DNA of 64,000 nucleotides from an uncultured bacterium. GTDB lineage: Bacteria > Planctomycetota > UBA1135 > GCA-002686595. The position numbers were made by a program, and so were the translations under genes. Location: contig CALCXM010000152.1 of assembly GCA_937905825.1 (NCBI GenBank), positions 31,917 through 95,916 of the forward strand, read 5' to 3'. The notes beneath the pieces are model-generated. The model was given only the letters and a program-made list of their open reading frames with translations. It had not been told where the DNA came from and made no database searches. Shown piece by piece: positions 51,777 through 60,443 of this stretch; position 1 is the stretch's first letter, and each line of letters begins with the position of its first letter.

Positions 51777-53590
51777 AAGCCCTCGGAATCTCCCCCCTCG
51801 ACAAGGACGCGAGCGCCTCCCTAGTCGAGGACGGCACCATCCTCTTTGCCTCGGGCGAAGAACGCTACAGCCGCAAGAAACAGCATTCGGGGTTCCCGGG
51901 CCAAGCCATCCGCGCCGCCCTGGAAGCGACCGGCACAACGGTCGCAGACATCGACGAGGTCAGCTACCCCTTTCTAGACTGGGAAGAAGAAGCCAGGCAC
52001 ATCGGCAAGGCGATCAGCGCTCAACGGGAATTTCTGAGCTCGACGCGGACCCCCAACTTCTCCGCTCTTTTGAAGGCGGCGGACGCGCGGGTTCCCATGC
52101 GCACCGATTCCGTTCACGGTTTGGCCACGCCGAACCAGAAAATGGAGCGGCCCTTCCTCAAGCGCGCGGCCTATTGGCTGTACGGCATCTCGGGTTACAG
52201 CGGGACGATCACAAACAAGGAATCCAAGGCCTGGGCCGCGCAAGCCATCGCCGATCACCGGCATTGGTCCGGCGAGCTTCAGAGTGGTCTCCAAGAGCTC
52301 GGACTCGACGGCAAACTCAAACGCTACGAGCACCACCTCTCCCACGCGGCGAACGCCTACCTAGCCAGCGGGTTCGAACGCGCCCTGGTCATCACCTTGG
52401 ATGGCTATGGTTCCGGCCTCGCCGGCTCCGTCAGCTTGGGCGAAGGGGGCAAGCTCTCCCGCAAGCAGAGCCTGCTCTACCCCCACAGCCTCGGCACCTT
52501 CTACGAAGGCGTCACCGGCGCCCTCGGCTACACCCCCGACCGCCACGCGGGCAAGATCGTTGGGCTCGCAGCCTACGGCGACCCCAACGTGCTCGGCGAA
52601 GCGATCCTGGCCAAGTTCCACCAAGAGCCGGGCGACTACCGCATCTTCTCGCCGCTCAATTCCTTCTTCGGCCGGCACGTGGCGACACGCTTCCCGATGA
52701 TCGACGTGGCTGCTGCTTATCAATGGGTGCTCGAACAAGTGGCTTGCCGCTTGGTGGCTCATTGGGCCAAAGAGCTCGGTTGCAGCAAAGTCGTGCTCTC
52801 CGGTGGCGTGACTGCCAACGTGAAGATGAACCAACGCATCCACGAGCTCGAGGCCATCGACGGCATCTACGTCTATCCGAACATGGGCGACGGCGGATGC
52901 GGGAGCGGCATCGCGATGCACGCCACCTGGGAAGGTGGCGTCCGCGACCCCTTGCCCAGCGCCTACCTCGGACCGGATTACTCCGACGACGAAATCAAGA
53001 TCGCCTTGGACAAGGCGGGTCTGAAGTACGAGCGCCCCGCCAACATGGCCGCGGAGGTCGCCAACCGCATTCACACGGGCAACGTGGTCGCACGCTTCGC
53101 CGGCCGCATGGAATACGGCCCGCGCGCCCTCGGCAACCGCTCGATCCTCTATCACGGTCGCGAGCCCGAAGTGAACCAGTGGCTCAACCAACGCCTAGGC
53201 CGCACGGAGTTCATGCCCTTCGCCCCAGTCACCCTGTGGGAGAAGCGTCACGAGAACTACCTCGGCCTGACCGGTGCCGAGTACACCGCGCAGTTCATGA
53301 CGATCACCTTCGACTGCACGGATCACATGAAGAAGAGTTGCCCCGCGGCCGTGCACGTGGACGGCACCGCGCGCCCCCAACTCATCAAGCGCGAACTCAA
53401 CGAAGGCTACTACGACATCCTGGCCGAGTACGAAAAGCTGTCCGGCCTTTCGTCCCTGATCAACACCAGCTTCAACATGCACGAAGAGCCCATCGTGCGC
53501 ACGCCGGAAGACGCCATCCGCGCCTTCCTCGACGGCCGCCTGGACGGCCTCGCGATCGGCGGCTTCTACGTGCAAGCGCCGGAGAAGTAG
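51773..53590 (+). CDS. Carbamoyltransferase, NodU/CmcH family
   Basis: A 605-residue protein. The TTG start at 51773 overlaps the preceding stop (TTGA) and gives the normal family N-terminus KALGISPLDKDASASLVEDG with EERYSRKKQ. The His-rich metal site is EHHLSHAANAY. The ATP-like fold motif is VLSGGVTANVKMNQ and the C-terminal domain has RMEYGPRALGNRSILYHGRE, both diagnostic. These enzymes move a carbamoyl group from carbamoyl phosphate, via carbamoyl-AMP, onto a hydroxyl of a sugar, antibiotic or lipopolysaccharide component. Context with a deacetylase suggests modification of a surface glycan. Translational coupling means the amber codon upstream could also affect its level, if ribosomes reach it only by reinitiation. 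Confidence 0.9.
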   Translation: MKALGISPLDKDASASLVEDGTILFASGEERYSRKKQHSGFPGQAIRAALEATGTTVADIDEVSYPFLDWEEEARHIGKAISAQREFLSSTRTPNFSALLKAADARVPMRTDSVHGLATPNQKMERPFLKRAAYWLYGISGYSGTITNKESKAWAAQAIADHRHWSGELQSGLQELGLDGKLKRYEHHLSHAANAYLASGFERALVITLDGYGSGLAGSVSLGEGGKLSRKQSLLYPHSLGTFYEGVTGALGYTPDRHAGKIVGLAAYGDPNVLGEAILAKFHQEPGDYRIFSPLNSFFGRHVATRFPMIDVAAAYQWVLEQVACRLVAHWAKELGCSKVVLSGGVTANVKMNQRIHELEAIDGIYVYPNMGDGGCGSGIAMHATWEGGVRDPLPSAYLGPDYSDDEIKIALDKAGLKYERPANMAAEVANRIHTGNVVARFAGRMEYGPRALGNRSILYHGREPEVNQWLNQRLGRTEFMPFAPVTLWEKRHENYLGLTGAEYTAQFMTITFDCTDHMKKSCPAAVHVDGTARPQLIKRELNEGYYDILAEYEKLSGLSSLINTSFNMHEEPIVRTPEDAIRAFLDGRLDGLAIGGFYVQAPEK

Positions 53591-53806
53591 GGGGGATGGC
53601 GGGCGGCAAGGGGAGGATTCTGTTCTCCCCCTGCGCTCGGGGCTCCGCCCAACGGGGCCAGGAGTCGTGGGAGAATCGATCGCCGATTGAGCTCAAGGGA
53701 CGAGCCCGCCCGATTTCCACCATGTCGCAGTCATGCGTCCTAGCGGGAATTGGGCGGGCTTCGTTTCATTGCCTACCAGAGGGAATCCTGACTAGGTCCC
53801 CCGAGC

Positions 53807-55213
53807 TCAGGGAAGCCAGGTCACGAACAATGCATTTGAGAAGTTGAAGCCCGCGCCGCTGCAGGTGTTCTGCGGGTCGCGATACCAGAGTTGATAAATG
53901 TTGGCGGTGCCTACGCCATAGCTTGATGCGCCGAAGGCTCCGCCCTGGAAATCGGTGAAGGTCAGGACACCGGACGTGGCGACCTGCATCTGAGATCGAG
54001 CAGTCTGGCTCCCCGTGCAAAGCAGGCCATCCCCAACAGCTGTTCCGGCACCGCCGTTCAAGGGGAGTGATCCGCGCAGGATCAGGCCAGGACTAGAACT
54101 CGGCAATCCGCTGATCCGCAGACCGAAACTATCGAAAGCCATGCTGGCGTGTCCCGTTCCCACCAGCAGCGCGCCCGCTCCTGCGCTATTGGTGCAACCA
54201 ACATTTGGCGACCCTCCCGTCGAGCAGGGGCAAACGACCCCACCGCAGAAGGGCTGGCCGACGTTTGTGTGGATGGCAGCGGAGTGGTTTTCGCCGGCGG
54301 CTATCTGGATAGCGGCAAAGCTCGGCCAGGACGGGGTTCCTGAAACTTGGCCCTGGTGGTCTCGGCCCCAGGCGGCTACGGAGCCGTCTGCATGGAGCGC
54401 CAAGGCGTGGTTTGCGCCCGCGGCAACTTGTGTGAAGCCCGATCCGGACGGAGCGTTGGAAACCTCGCCAAAGCTGTCATTCCCCCATGCCGCAATGGTT
54501 CCGCTGCCGTTCAAGGCAACAGAGAGCGTCGTGCCTCCCGATAGCTGGACGTAGCCAGTCCCGGTGGGCGTGTTGGAGACCACGCCACTCGTATCTCTTC
54601 CCCACGAGACAATCGAACCGTCGGAGCGCAAGGCCAGCGAGTGATGCATGCCTGCAGCCACCTGCGTGAACCCTGTTCCCAGGGGCGTGCTTGTGACCTG
54701 ACCAAAGTCCACGCCCCCGCCATTGTTGACGCCCCAAGAGACGATAGAACCATCGCCCCGCAGCGCGATCGAGTGGAAGATGCCCGCGTCGACTTGAATG
54801 AATCCAGTTCCGATTGGGGCGTTCCCGACTTGCCCTAGGCTGTCCAAGCCCCATGCTGCAATCGACCCATCTGAGCGGAGCGCGAGCGAGTGGTATTGGC
54901 CGGCCGCGACATAGGTGAAGCCTGTTCCGGTGGGTGTACCGGAGACTTGTCCGTAGTCGTTGCTGGGCGGCCCCTCGACCCCCCAAGACGCGAGAGAGCC
55001 GTCGGCCCTAAGGGCCAGAGAGTGATGCGTCCCCGCTGCGACTTGCGTGAACTCAGCCTCAGTCGGTGTGCTCGACACTTGCCCAGCGGAGTCATTGCCC
55101 CAGTCCCGCACCCAGCTGTGCGTTTGGGCCGAAGAGTGCGATGCGGCGAGCATCGCAAAGCCAAGGGCAAGCGAGAGTCGTGAAGTTACAACGAGTGATT
55201 TTGAATGAGTCAT
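53807..55213 (-). CDS. Secreted seven-repeat RCC1 propeller with Cys-rich C-terminal module
   Basis: I choose the ATG at 55213 (468 residues), just before a signal peptide (SRLSLALGFAMLAASHSSAQ). Seven RCC1-type repeats follow, for example FTQVAAGTHHSLALRADG with SLASWG, FTYVAAGQYHSLALRSDG with SIAAWG, and FTQVAAGANHALALHADG, enough for a full seven-bladed propeller. The Cys-rich module begins about residue 320: FCGGVVCPCSTGGSPNVGC, PGLILRGSLPLNGG, VGDGLLCTGSQTARS, LWYRDPQNTC and GFNFSNALFVTW. The repeats are close in sequence, so number changes by recombination are easy. Two other loci in the window carry one-repeat or decaying versions. Likely exported and displayed; the binding partner is unknown. 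Confidence 0.87.
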   Translation of the reverse strand: MTHSKSLVVTSRLSLALGFAMLAASHSSAQTHSWVRDWGNDSAGQVSSTPTEAEFTQVAAGTHHSLALRADGSLASWGVEGPPSNDYGQVSGTPTGTGFTYVAAGQYHSLALRSDGSIAAWGLDSLGQVGNAPIGTGFIQVDAGIFHSIALRGDGSIVSWGVNNGGGVDFGQVTSTPLGTGFTQVAAGMHHSLALRSDGSIVSWGRDTSGVVSNTPTGTGYVQLSGGTTLSVALNGSGTIAAWGNDSFGEVSNAPSGSGFTQVAAGANHALALHADGSVAAWGRDHQGQVSGTPSWPSFAAIQIAAGENHSAAIHTNVGQPFCGGVVCPCSTGGSPNVGCTNSAGAGALLVGTGHASMAFDSFGLRISGLPSSSPGLILRGSLPLNGGAGTAVGDGLLCTGSQTARSQMQVATSGVLTFTDFQGGAFGASSYGVGTANIYQLWYRDPQNTCSGAGFNFSNALFVTWLP

Positions 55214-55670
55214 GTGCAAGCGGTCGACGGAGGTGTCGAATCGGTGAGACGAAGAGTGAATGGCTGGCGCCGGTTCCAAGAAGCAATGGAAGCCGAGGCA
55301 CTCGTCCGGGATAGCGAGGCTTGGAACACCGCCGGGTGCTGCGTCATCCCAGCGGCAGTTCTCGTAACCTTCCCTCAAGATAGTGGGGATTCGAGGGCCC
55401 GCTACGCAGAAAATTGAGTCGCAACGGGCCACACAACCCCGCCTGAGTTTCCGGGAAACTGCGCACAAGTAGCGTCCTTCCGGGGAGCGAGAGGACTTAC
55501 TGCGGGCTTAGTGCCGCTGGGGCAAGGTGTGAGCTCGAGCGTCGAAGCGGCCCGCGTTTCCCTGATACTCGAAAGGCATGCCCAGCGAAGCCCGAAAAAA
55601 ATCCACGGAGGATGGGATTGAGAACTGCTGGCAAGCAACACCCCCGGACGTGTGCCCGCGTGTGGTACTT

Positions 55671-55694
55671 CCTTGTTGAAGAGCAACAACAAGG
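55671..55694. repeat. Dispersed hairpin repeat, copy 2
   Basis: CCTTGTTG (55671-55678) pairs with CAACAAGG (55687-55694) over an eight-base loop. The hairpin plus the following TGTGCGA is nearly identical to copy 1 at 46160. The 5' flank (CCCGCGTGT) is also shared, so the repeat unit is at least 45 bases. It lies in a 630-base gap between two divergent genes; apart from this repeat I find no gene in that gap. Confidence 0.6.
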
Positions 55695-55844
55695 TGTGCG
55701 ACACGGTATGGCAATACCAACTTTGGGGTGTACGGAGGATGGACGGTTCAGCACGCTTGGTACTCGATGCACCGCCAAGCCGCCACCGGCTAACGGGTAG
55801 AAGCTGTACCACTGCGGACCTCGCGACTCCTGAGCCACACCCAC

Positions 55845-58442
55845 ATGACAAAGAACTCCTTCCTGATCCTGCTGCTTGCCGTTGCGGGGATCGGTTTCCT
55901 GCTGAGCCGGACCTCTGGCGACAGCGCGGAGCTCCACGAGCTCACACAGCAAGAGTCCGGAGAGGTTGACCTCGAGCCTGCAGAGCGCTTGAAGCAACTG
56001 CCAGTGAACCCCTCCGTCGAACGTGCGAACTCAGCGCCTGTTGCGCGCGATCCCGAAAGGGTCGAGGTCGCCCCGACTCAACCAGCGACCCCAGCCGCAG
56101 CTCCGGAAGGCACCTTGGAAGTCTTGGTGCGCGGCCCCAGCGGGCCACTCGGGAACTTCGAGGTGTTGGTCATCACCGATGCTAGGTTCCACACGGCGCA
56201 AGAGTTTGAAGATCCCGCAGTTGCGGATGAGTTGATGCGGACGCGCGGAAAACCACGGGTCACCTCAGCGAGCGGTATCGTGCACATCCCCGTGGCGGAA
56301 GGTTGGTCCAGCTTGGTGCTTGGGCGCGCGGAAGGACTCTGGGGAAGCCTGGCGATTCCGCGCAAGGCAACGGAGCAGCAGGTGCTCGAGCTCAAGCTTG
56401 ATAGAACCCTGCGTGCCCGGGTGCTTGGCCCCGATGGGACTCCTTTGGGCGGAGTCGAAGTGCTGGTGCACCAATTGGACCCCTTGGGTCAAAGGCAACT
56501 GCGATCCACCGTGACCGCGCCGGAAGATGGAGTGGCCACCTTCCGCCACGCCCAGCAACTCTTCGCTCAGGAGGGAGGCGGCAAGTCCCTCCAATTCCGC
56601 CTTCGAGCGTTGACGCGGGAGCCCGTCACAGAGGCGATCGATTCAAGCAAGCCCGATGCTGAAATCTACACGCTCCAATTGCCAGAGACGGGGCGCGTTG
56701 AGGTCCGCGTCCTGGATGAGAGCGCTCGTGCATTTCCGGACGGGGGCTGCCAGGTGCAGCTCGGTTTCGTCGCCGCAGGTGAACTGCGTGAGGATTCCCC
56801 CTTCGCCAGGCGCCGCGGGCATGGCCTGCGCAAGCCAGTAAGTGATAGCAAGGTGATTTTTGAACACGTGGAAGTCGGGCTCGAACTCGACGCCGCTGCA
56901 TCCCGCGGTGGCTCGACGATTGAGACTCACGCCTACGGCAGCGGTCCGCGGCGAGCCGGAGAAAGCGTGGAGCTAGAAGCGCAGTTCGGAACGGATCATC
57001 CCATCCTGCGCATGCAAGCGGTGGACGTGGAATCCACTCCCATTGCGGAGACCTTCTTTGACTTGACACTCACGACACCAGGCACGATGCAATTGGGGGA
57101 TCGCAAGGAACACCTGCACGCGGATGCGCAGGGCACGCTGATCTTGGACCTCGAAAAAAGCCAGGTGGGGTCGGCCCTAAGCTTGAACATGGTGCTCTCG
57201 GATCCCCGCTCCTGGACCGCGCGAGTAGAGGTTTCACAAGCGCTGACTCTAGGCATCAATGATCTCGGCACCGTCATTTTTCAGACCCCCGAACTCCTGG
57301 GGAGTGGTCATTGCGTTACGGAAACGGGTGACTTGATCGGTGGTGTCGAGTTGGCCCTGCAGAAGGTCGGCGGTGATCCTGGAGAGTGGGTCGACGACTA
57401 CAATTTCAGCCTTGCGGCGGCAAGGGATGGGAGCTTCGAACTGGCAGACTTACCGCCCGGCACCCTCTTTCGGCTGGGGGGCTCCAAGTCTGGGTACAGC
57501 TCAAGTTGGCACGAGTTCAAACGCGGTCAGAAGAACATGCTGTTGGTCTTCGAGAGGGAGGGCGAGATTTCCGGGAGCGTGATCGCGGATGCCGGCATTC
57601 CTTTGGGTCGTCTGCTGGTCCAAGTCCTTCCCCATCCAGCCGACAGCGAATCCCTCTCTTCTCGGGATCGGAGCTCCCCCGTGCAGGCGACTGGGGCGTT
57701 CCGCATTGGCGGCTTGACCTCCGGCCTGCGCAGCTTGAACCTGAGCATGTCTCGCTCGAGCGCTGTACTGCTCTCCGTTCCAGACATACAAGTCATTGCG
57801 GGAAGCAAGTCCTCTGACTCTCGGCTGCAACCCCTCGACCTACGCGGAAAGCTCTGGGCGCACGAGCTGACCCTTGTGGCACCGAATGCGAATGCCAAAA
57901 TCCAGGGCTCCTTGCGCTATGCAGCGGAAGGCTCCGAAGAACTCGACATTCAAGTTTGGGGCATCTCCTCAGTGATCACCATGCTGAGCGCAACTCCCCG
58001 GGTGGATTTCGAGCTCCTCTGCGATGGCTTTCGCCCTGAACGTCGCACGGGGTTCAGCGGCAAGGAGGTCATCCAGTTGCGTCGTGGCTTGCCCGTGAAG
58101 CTGATCTTGACCGGCGCTGGCCAGATCCCCGATCCACCACTCTTCCTCTCGGCCACCCTGCAACGCCCGCCCGGCGGCTTCGCCAGCTATGGCGGGAACA
58201 TTCAGTCCTTTGGCGAATCCCGGGAGATTGAGATCATCGCGCCCGAACCGGGAAGGTTGGTCGTGACCTGGATGATCTCCAAACAAATGGGCCAGGGGGG
58301 AATCGGAACCTCCTCCGTGAGTGAGCCTCCGCAGTACGTCGAACTCTTGGATGTGGGTGGAGAGCAAGTCTTCGAAGCCCTGTTGAGTGCGGAGGAACGC
58401 ACACGAATCATCGGCGTCATTGAGGGGACCCTCGATCGCTGA
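55845..58442 (+). CDS. Large envelope protein with repeated Ig-like/carboxypeptidase-regulatory-like domains
   Basis: An 865-residue protein starting with a short hydrophobic segment (FLILLLAVAGIGFLLS), an uncleaved anchor or signal peptide, then a Pro/Ala/Glu-rich linker to about residue 85. From there the chain is a series of beta-sandwich-like units. Examples are TLEVLVRGPSGPLGNFEVLV, LRARVLGPDGTPLGGVEVLV, GRVEVRVLDESARAFPDGG and EGEISGSVIADAGIPLGRLL, each with the G-x-P-L-x-G-V turn typical of carboxypeptidase-regulatory-like domains. No enzyme motif is seen. It is probably a stalk or adhesin anchored in the inner or outer membrane. The family is not one I recognise by name. It stands alone after the hairpin repeat. 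Confidence 0.7.
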   Translation: MTKNSFLILLLAVAGIGFLLSRTSGDSAELHELTQQESGEVDLEPAERLKQLPVNPSVERANSAPVARDPERVEVAPTQPATPAAAPEGTLEVLVRGPSGPLGNFEVLVITDARFHTAQEFEDPAVADELMRTRGKPRVTSASGIVHIPVAEGWSSLVLGRAEGLWGSLAIPRKATEQQVLELKLDRTLRARVLGPDGTPLGGVEVLVHQLDPLGQRQLRSTVTAPEDGVATFRHAQQLFAQEGGGKSLQFRLRALTREPVTEAIDSSKPDAEIYTLQLPETGRVEVRVLDESARAFPDGGCQVQLGFVAAGELREDSPFARRRGHGLRKPVSDSKVIFEHVEVGLELDAAASRGGSTIETHAYGSGPRRAGESVELEAQFGTDHPILRMQAVDVESTPIAETFFDLTLTTPGTMQLGDRKEHLHADAQGTLILDLEKSQVGSALSLNMVLSDPRSWTARVEVSQALTLGINDLGTVIFQTPELLGSGHCVTETGDLIGGVELALQKVGGDPGEWVDDYNFSLAAARDGSFELADLPPGTLFRLGGSKSGYSSSWHEFKRGQKNMLLVFEREGEISGSVIADAGIPLGRLLVQVLPHPADSESLSSRDRSSPVQATGAFRIGGLTSGLRSLNLSMSRSSAVLLSVPDIQVIAGSKSSDSRLQPLDLRGKLWAHELTLVAPNANAKIQGSLRYAAEGSEELDIQVWGISSVITMLSATPRVDFELLCDGFRPERRTGFSGKEVIQLRRGLPVKLILTGAGQIPDPPLFLSATLQRPPGGFASYGGNIQSFGESREIEIIAPEPGRLVVTWMISKQMGQGGIGTSSVSEPPQYVELLDVGGEQVFEALLSAEERTRIIGVIEGTLDR

Positions 58443-58570
58443 AGTTTGGATTAAGAAAGCGCGCCCGAAGTCGGCGAATGTCAATCAAGGCAGCGGCCTC
58501 ACGCCCCATGCGTTCCATAGCGACTCCAGACTTATTACAAGCGCGCGCATCCTGGAGTTGCCGCACGCGC

Positions 58571-59602
58571 CTACTTCCGCGGTCGACGATAGCGGCCCGG
58601 CTCCCGAGCGTAGCGATCGAACTCCACAAGGAAGTCGACACCTAGCTCGCGATTCAGAATCTCCTGCTCCTGTTCGGAGGGAATCTCGTAGTCCGGGATC
58701 AGCTGCCAGGAGCCGTCACTCTCCGTCTTGCGGCCATCCTTATTGCGAGTCTGTGCGAAGGCGCTGAGCACCTTGGGCATCTCATCGGGGTAGTGCTTGA
58801 CGAGCATGTCCACGGCACCCGAGGCCAGTGCGGCCGAGTCCGCTTGCCAGCTATTGCGGCTCCAACCTGCCAAGTCCCCCGCCGTGAGTGGCGTCTCACC
58901 GCGCTCTTCCATCACGAGCGGCAAGCGCTTGGCCCAACTCTTGTGCTCCTTCTTGGAAACGAATCCGCTGCGGTAAGGGAAGCAGTAGACGTCCTTGCAG
59001 ACTTTCAGCTCCACGTGCCATGCGAGTCCTTGAGCGAGCCAGTGCGGCTGGCGGCCGTAACGTTCAAGGGTCAAGAGGCGCGCCAAGCGATTGACCAGCT
59101 CGTTCTCCACGTTCCAAACCTCGCTGTTGGGCACGTCGAGCAGCCAACCCGCGCTGAGCGGATCCTCCAACAGAAAACCAACGCCCCCGGTCGCGGCGCT
59201 CGCCCAACCAGCCAAGGCGGGATTCGAACTGGCCGCCGCTTCAGTGATTGACTTGAAGCTCTTCGGGCCACTCAAGGGAAAGAGCACCGCCGTTCGAACG
59301 GGAGCGGCGGAAGCCTCCCGGGTCGCCGGATCAAACAGCTTGTCGAAGATCGCCACAGTCTTCTTGCTAGCGCTCATCAGCCGGCTCGACTTGGTCCCCT
59401 TCGGCACCCAAACCAGAACGCGGTTGTCGCGACTCGTGTTGGGTATGTAGGCCTTCTCCACGATCTCCCCGCTCATGAGCTGTTCCGCAGCCCAGGCCCC
59501 CCACACCTCCATGGTATCGGCGGCGGCCTGTTCATAATCCCCTTGCCGCGGCGCGGGGAAGAGCAGGGGCAGGCAGAGCAAGGCGAAGGAGAACAGTTTC
59601 AT
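58571..59602 (-). CDS. Secreted protein with peptidase-MA-like fold but lacking the zinc-binding histidines
   Basis: A 343-residue exported protein (signal peptide LFSFALLCLPLLFPAPRQ). I do not recognise a named family. The segment VENELVNRLARLL (about 165-177) followed by QPHWLAQGLAWHVE (186-199) has the spacing of gluzincin proteases, where HExxH is followed by a W-x-x-E-G block. Here the motif reads NELVN, so both His are replaced by Asn, and the glutamate of the second block is Gln. It therefore looks like an inactive relative of the HELVH protein encoded at 60444-61772. A TATAGT box lies about 32 bases before the start. Possible roles are binding or regulation rather than cleavage. Confidence 0.65.
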   Translation of the reverse strand: MKLFSFALLCLPLLFPAPRQGDYEQAAADTMEVWGAWAAEQLMSGEIVEKAYIPNTSRDNRVLVWVPKGTKSSRLMSASKKTVAIFDKLFDPATREASAAPVRTAVLFPLSGPKSFKSITEAAASSNPALAGWASAATGGVGFLLEDPLSAGWLLDVPNSEVWNVENELVNRLARLLTLERYGRQPHWLAQGLAWHVELKVCKDVYCFPYRSGFVSKKEHKSWAKRLPLVMEERGETPLTAGDLAGWSRNSWQADSAALASGAVDMLVKHYPDEMPKVLSAFAQTRNKDGRKTESDGSWQLIPDYEIPSEQEQEILNRELGVDFLVEFDRYAREPGRYRRPRK

Positions 59603-59634
59603 GGTGGGCGGTGGGCAGTCGAGTTGTTCGGCTC

Positions 59635-59644
59635 ACTATAGCGC
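59635..59644 (-). promoter_or_regulatory. Promoter-like GCGCTATAGT upstream of the protease-like gene
   Basis: On the minus strand GCGCTATAGT ends about 32 bases before the start at 59602. It shares the GCGCTA core with boxes at 63121-63130 (minus) and 63418-63427 (plus). It resembles an extended -10 element; no matching -35 is visible. Confidence 0.4.
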
Positions 59645-59698
59645 TCACCGCACCTGGTGGGCTGGGCCGGATCGCTGCCCCTGCAACCTTTCTACCGG

Positions 59699-60443
59699 CT
59701 ACCCCACTCCGTAGGTCGAGGCCCCGAATGGGCTGCCCTGGAAGTTGGTGAACACGGCTGTGCCGCCGGTTGTCGCCTGAATCTGGGAGCGCGCGGTTTG
59801 GCCCGAAGTGCACAGCAACCCCTCCCCTATGGCGACTCCGAGTCCACCGGGAACTTGTTGCTGCCCGCGCAGCAGGAGTCCAAGGATGTTGCTGGGGGCT
59901 CCATTGACCTCGACACGAAATGAATCCTGGGAGATCGAAGCGTGTCCAATGCCATTTCATGACGCGCCCCCCACACCTGCGGAGTTCGCACAACCATGAC
60001 CCGCTTGACCGAATGCAGCGCAGGGGCATCCCGTCCCCGTTCCATCACCAAAGCAGTAGGTGGTTCCACTGTTCCAGCCCTCGTTGAGATCTGTCAGCGC
60101 AAGCGAATGGTACGCGCCGCACTTCACCGAGCGGAATGTCTGCCCAACCGGCGTACCGCTCACCTCATTGCTGAAGTCGTGGCCCCAAGACGTGATCTGA
60201 CCAGCTTGCTGCAAAGCAGCGCAGTGTTCCCAACCAGCCGACACTTGGACAAACCCAGTCCCCGTGGGCGCATTCGATGTCACCCCATAGTTGTCCCAAC
60301 CCCAAACCTTGACGGAACCATCGGCACGCAGGGCCATGGCGTGACCGAGCCCCGCGGCCACTTGGGTGAATCCCGCTTGCGTCGGGCATCCGGACACAAT
60401 TTGGTGGTCATCCGTGCCCCACGCCTCAATCGATCCATCGCTC
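59699..60443 (-). pseudogene. Decaying RCC1-repeat gene with remnant Cys-rich module
   Basis: Directly after the stop of the HELVH protease gene, the minus strand still encodes about four RCC1-type repeats (for example FTQVAAGLGHAMALRADG with SVKVWG) and then the Cys-rich module (YCFGDGTGTGCPC, HGCANSAG). A TGA at 59957-59959 interrupts the frame right after NSAGVGGAS. The same frame then continues with GHASISQDSFRVEV, GEGLLCTSGQTARSQ and FGASTYGVG before a TAG at 59699. The terminal YRDP and FNFSNA part, the signal peptide and the first repeats are missing. It is a truncated, nonsense-bearing copy of the 53807-55213 type, probably not functional. Confidence 0.75.

Noticed and set aside
55402..55997. 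Minus-strand frames containing the phrase AHLVVALQQG, also seen near 46170
   Set aside because: The shared phrase is just the translation of the dispersed hairpin repeat; the flanking residues are unrelated, so no protein family is supported.
59957..59959. Functional recoding of the TGA in the RCC1 remnant
   Set aside because: The gene also lacks its signal peptide, first repeats and the end of the module, so ordinary decay explains it better.
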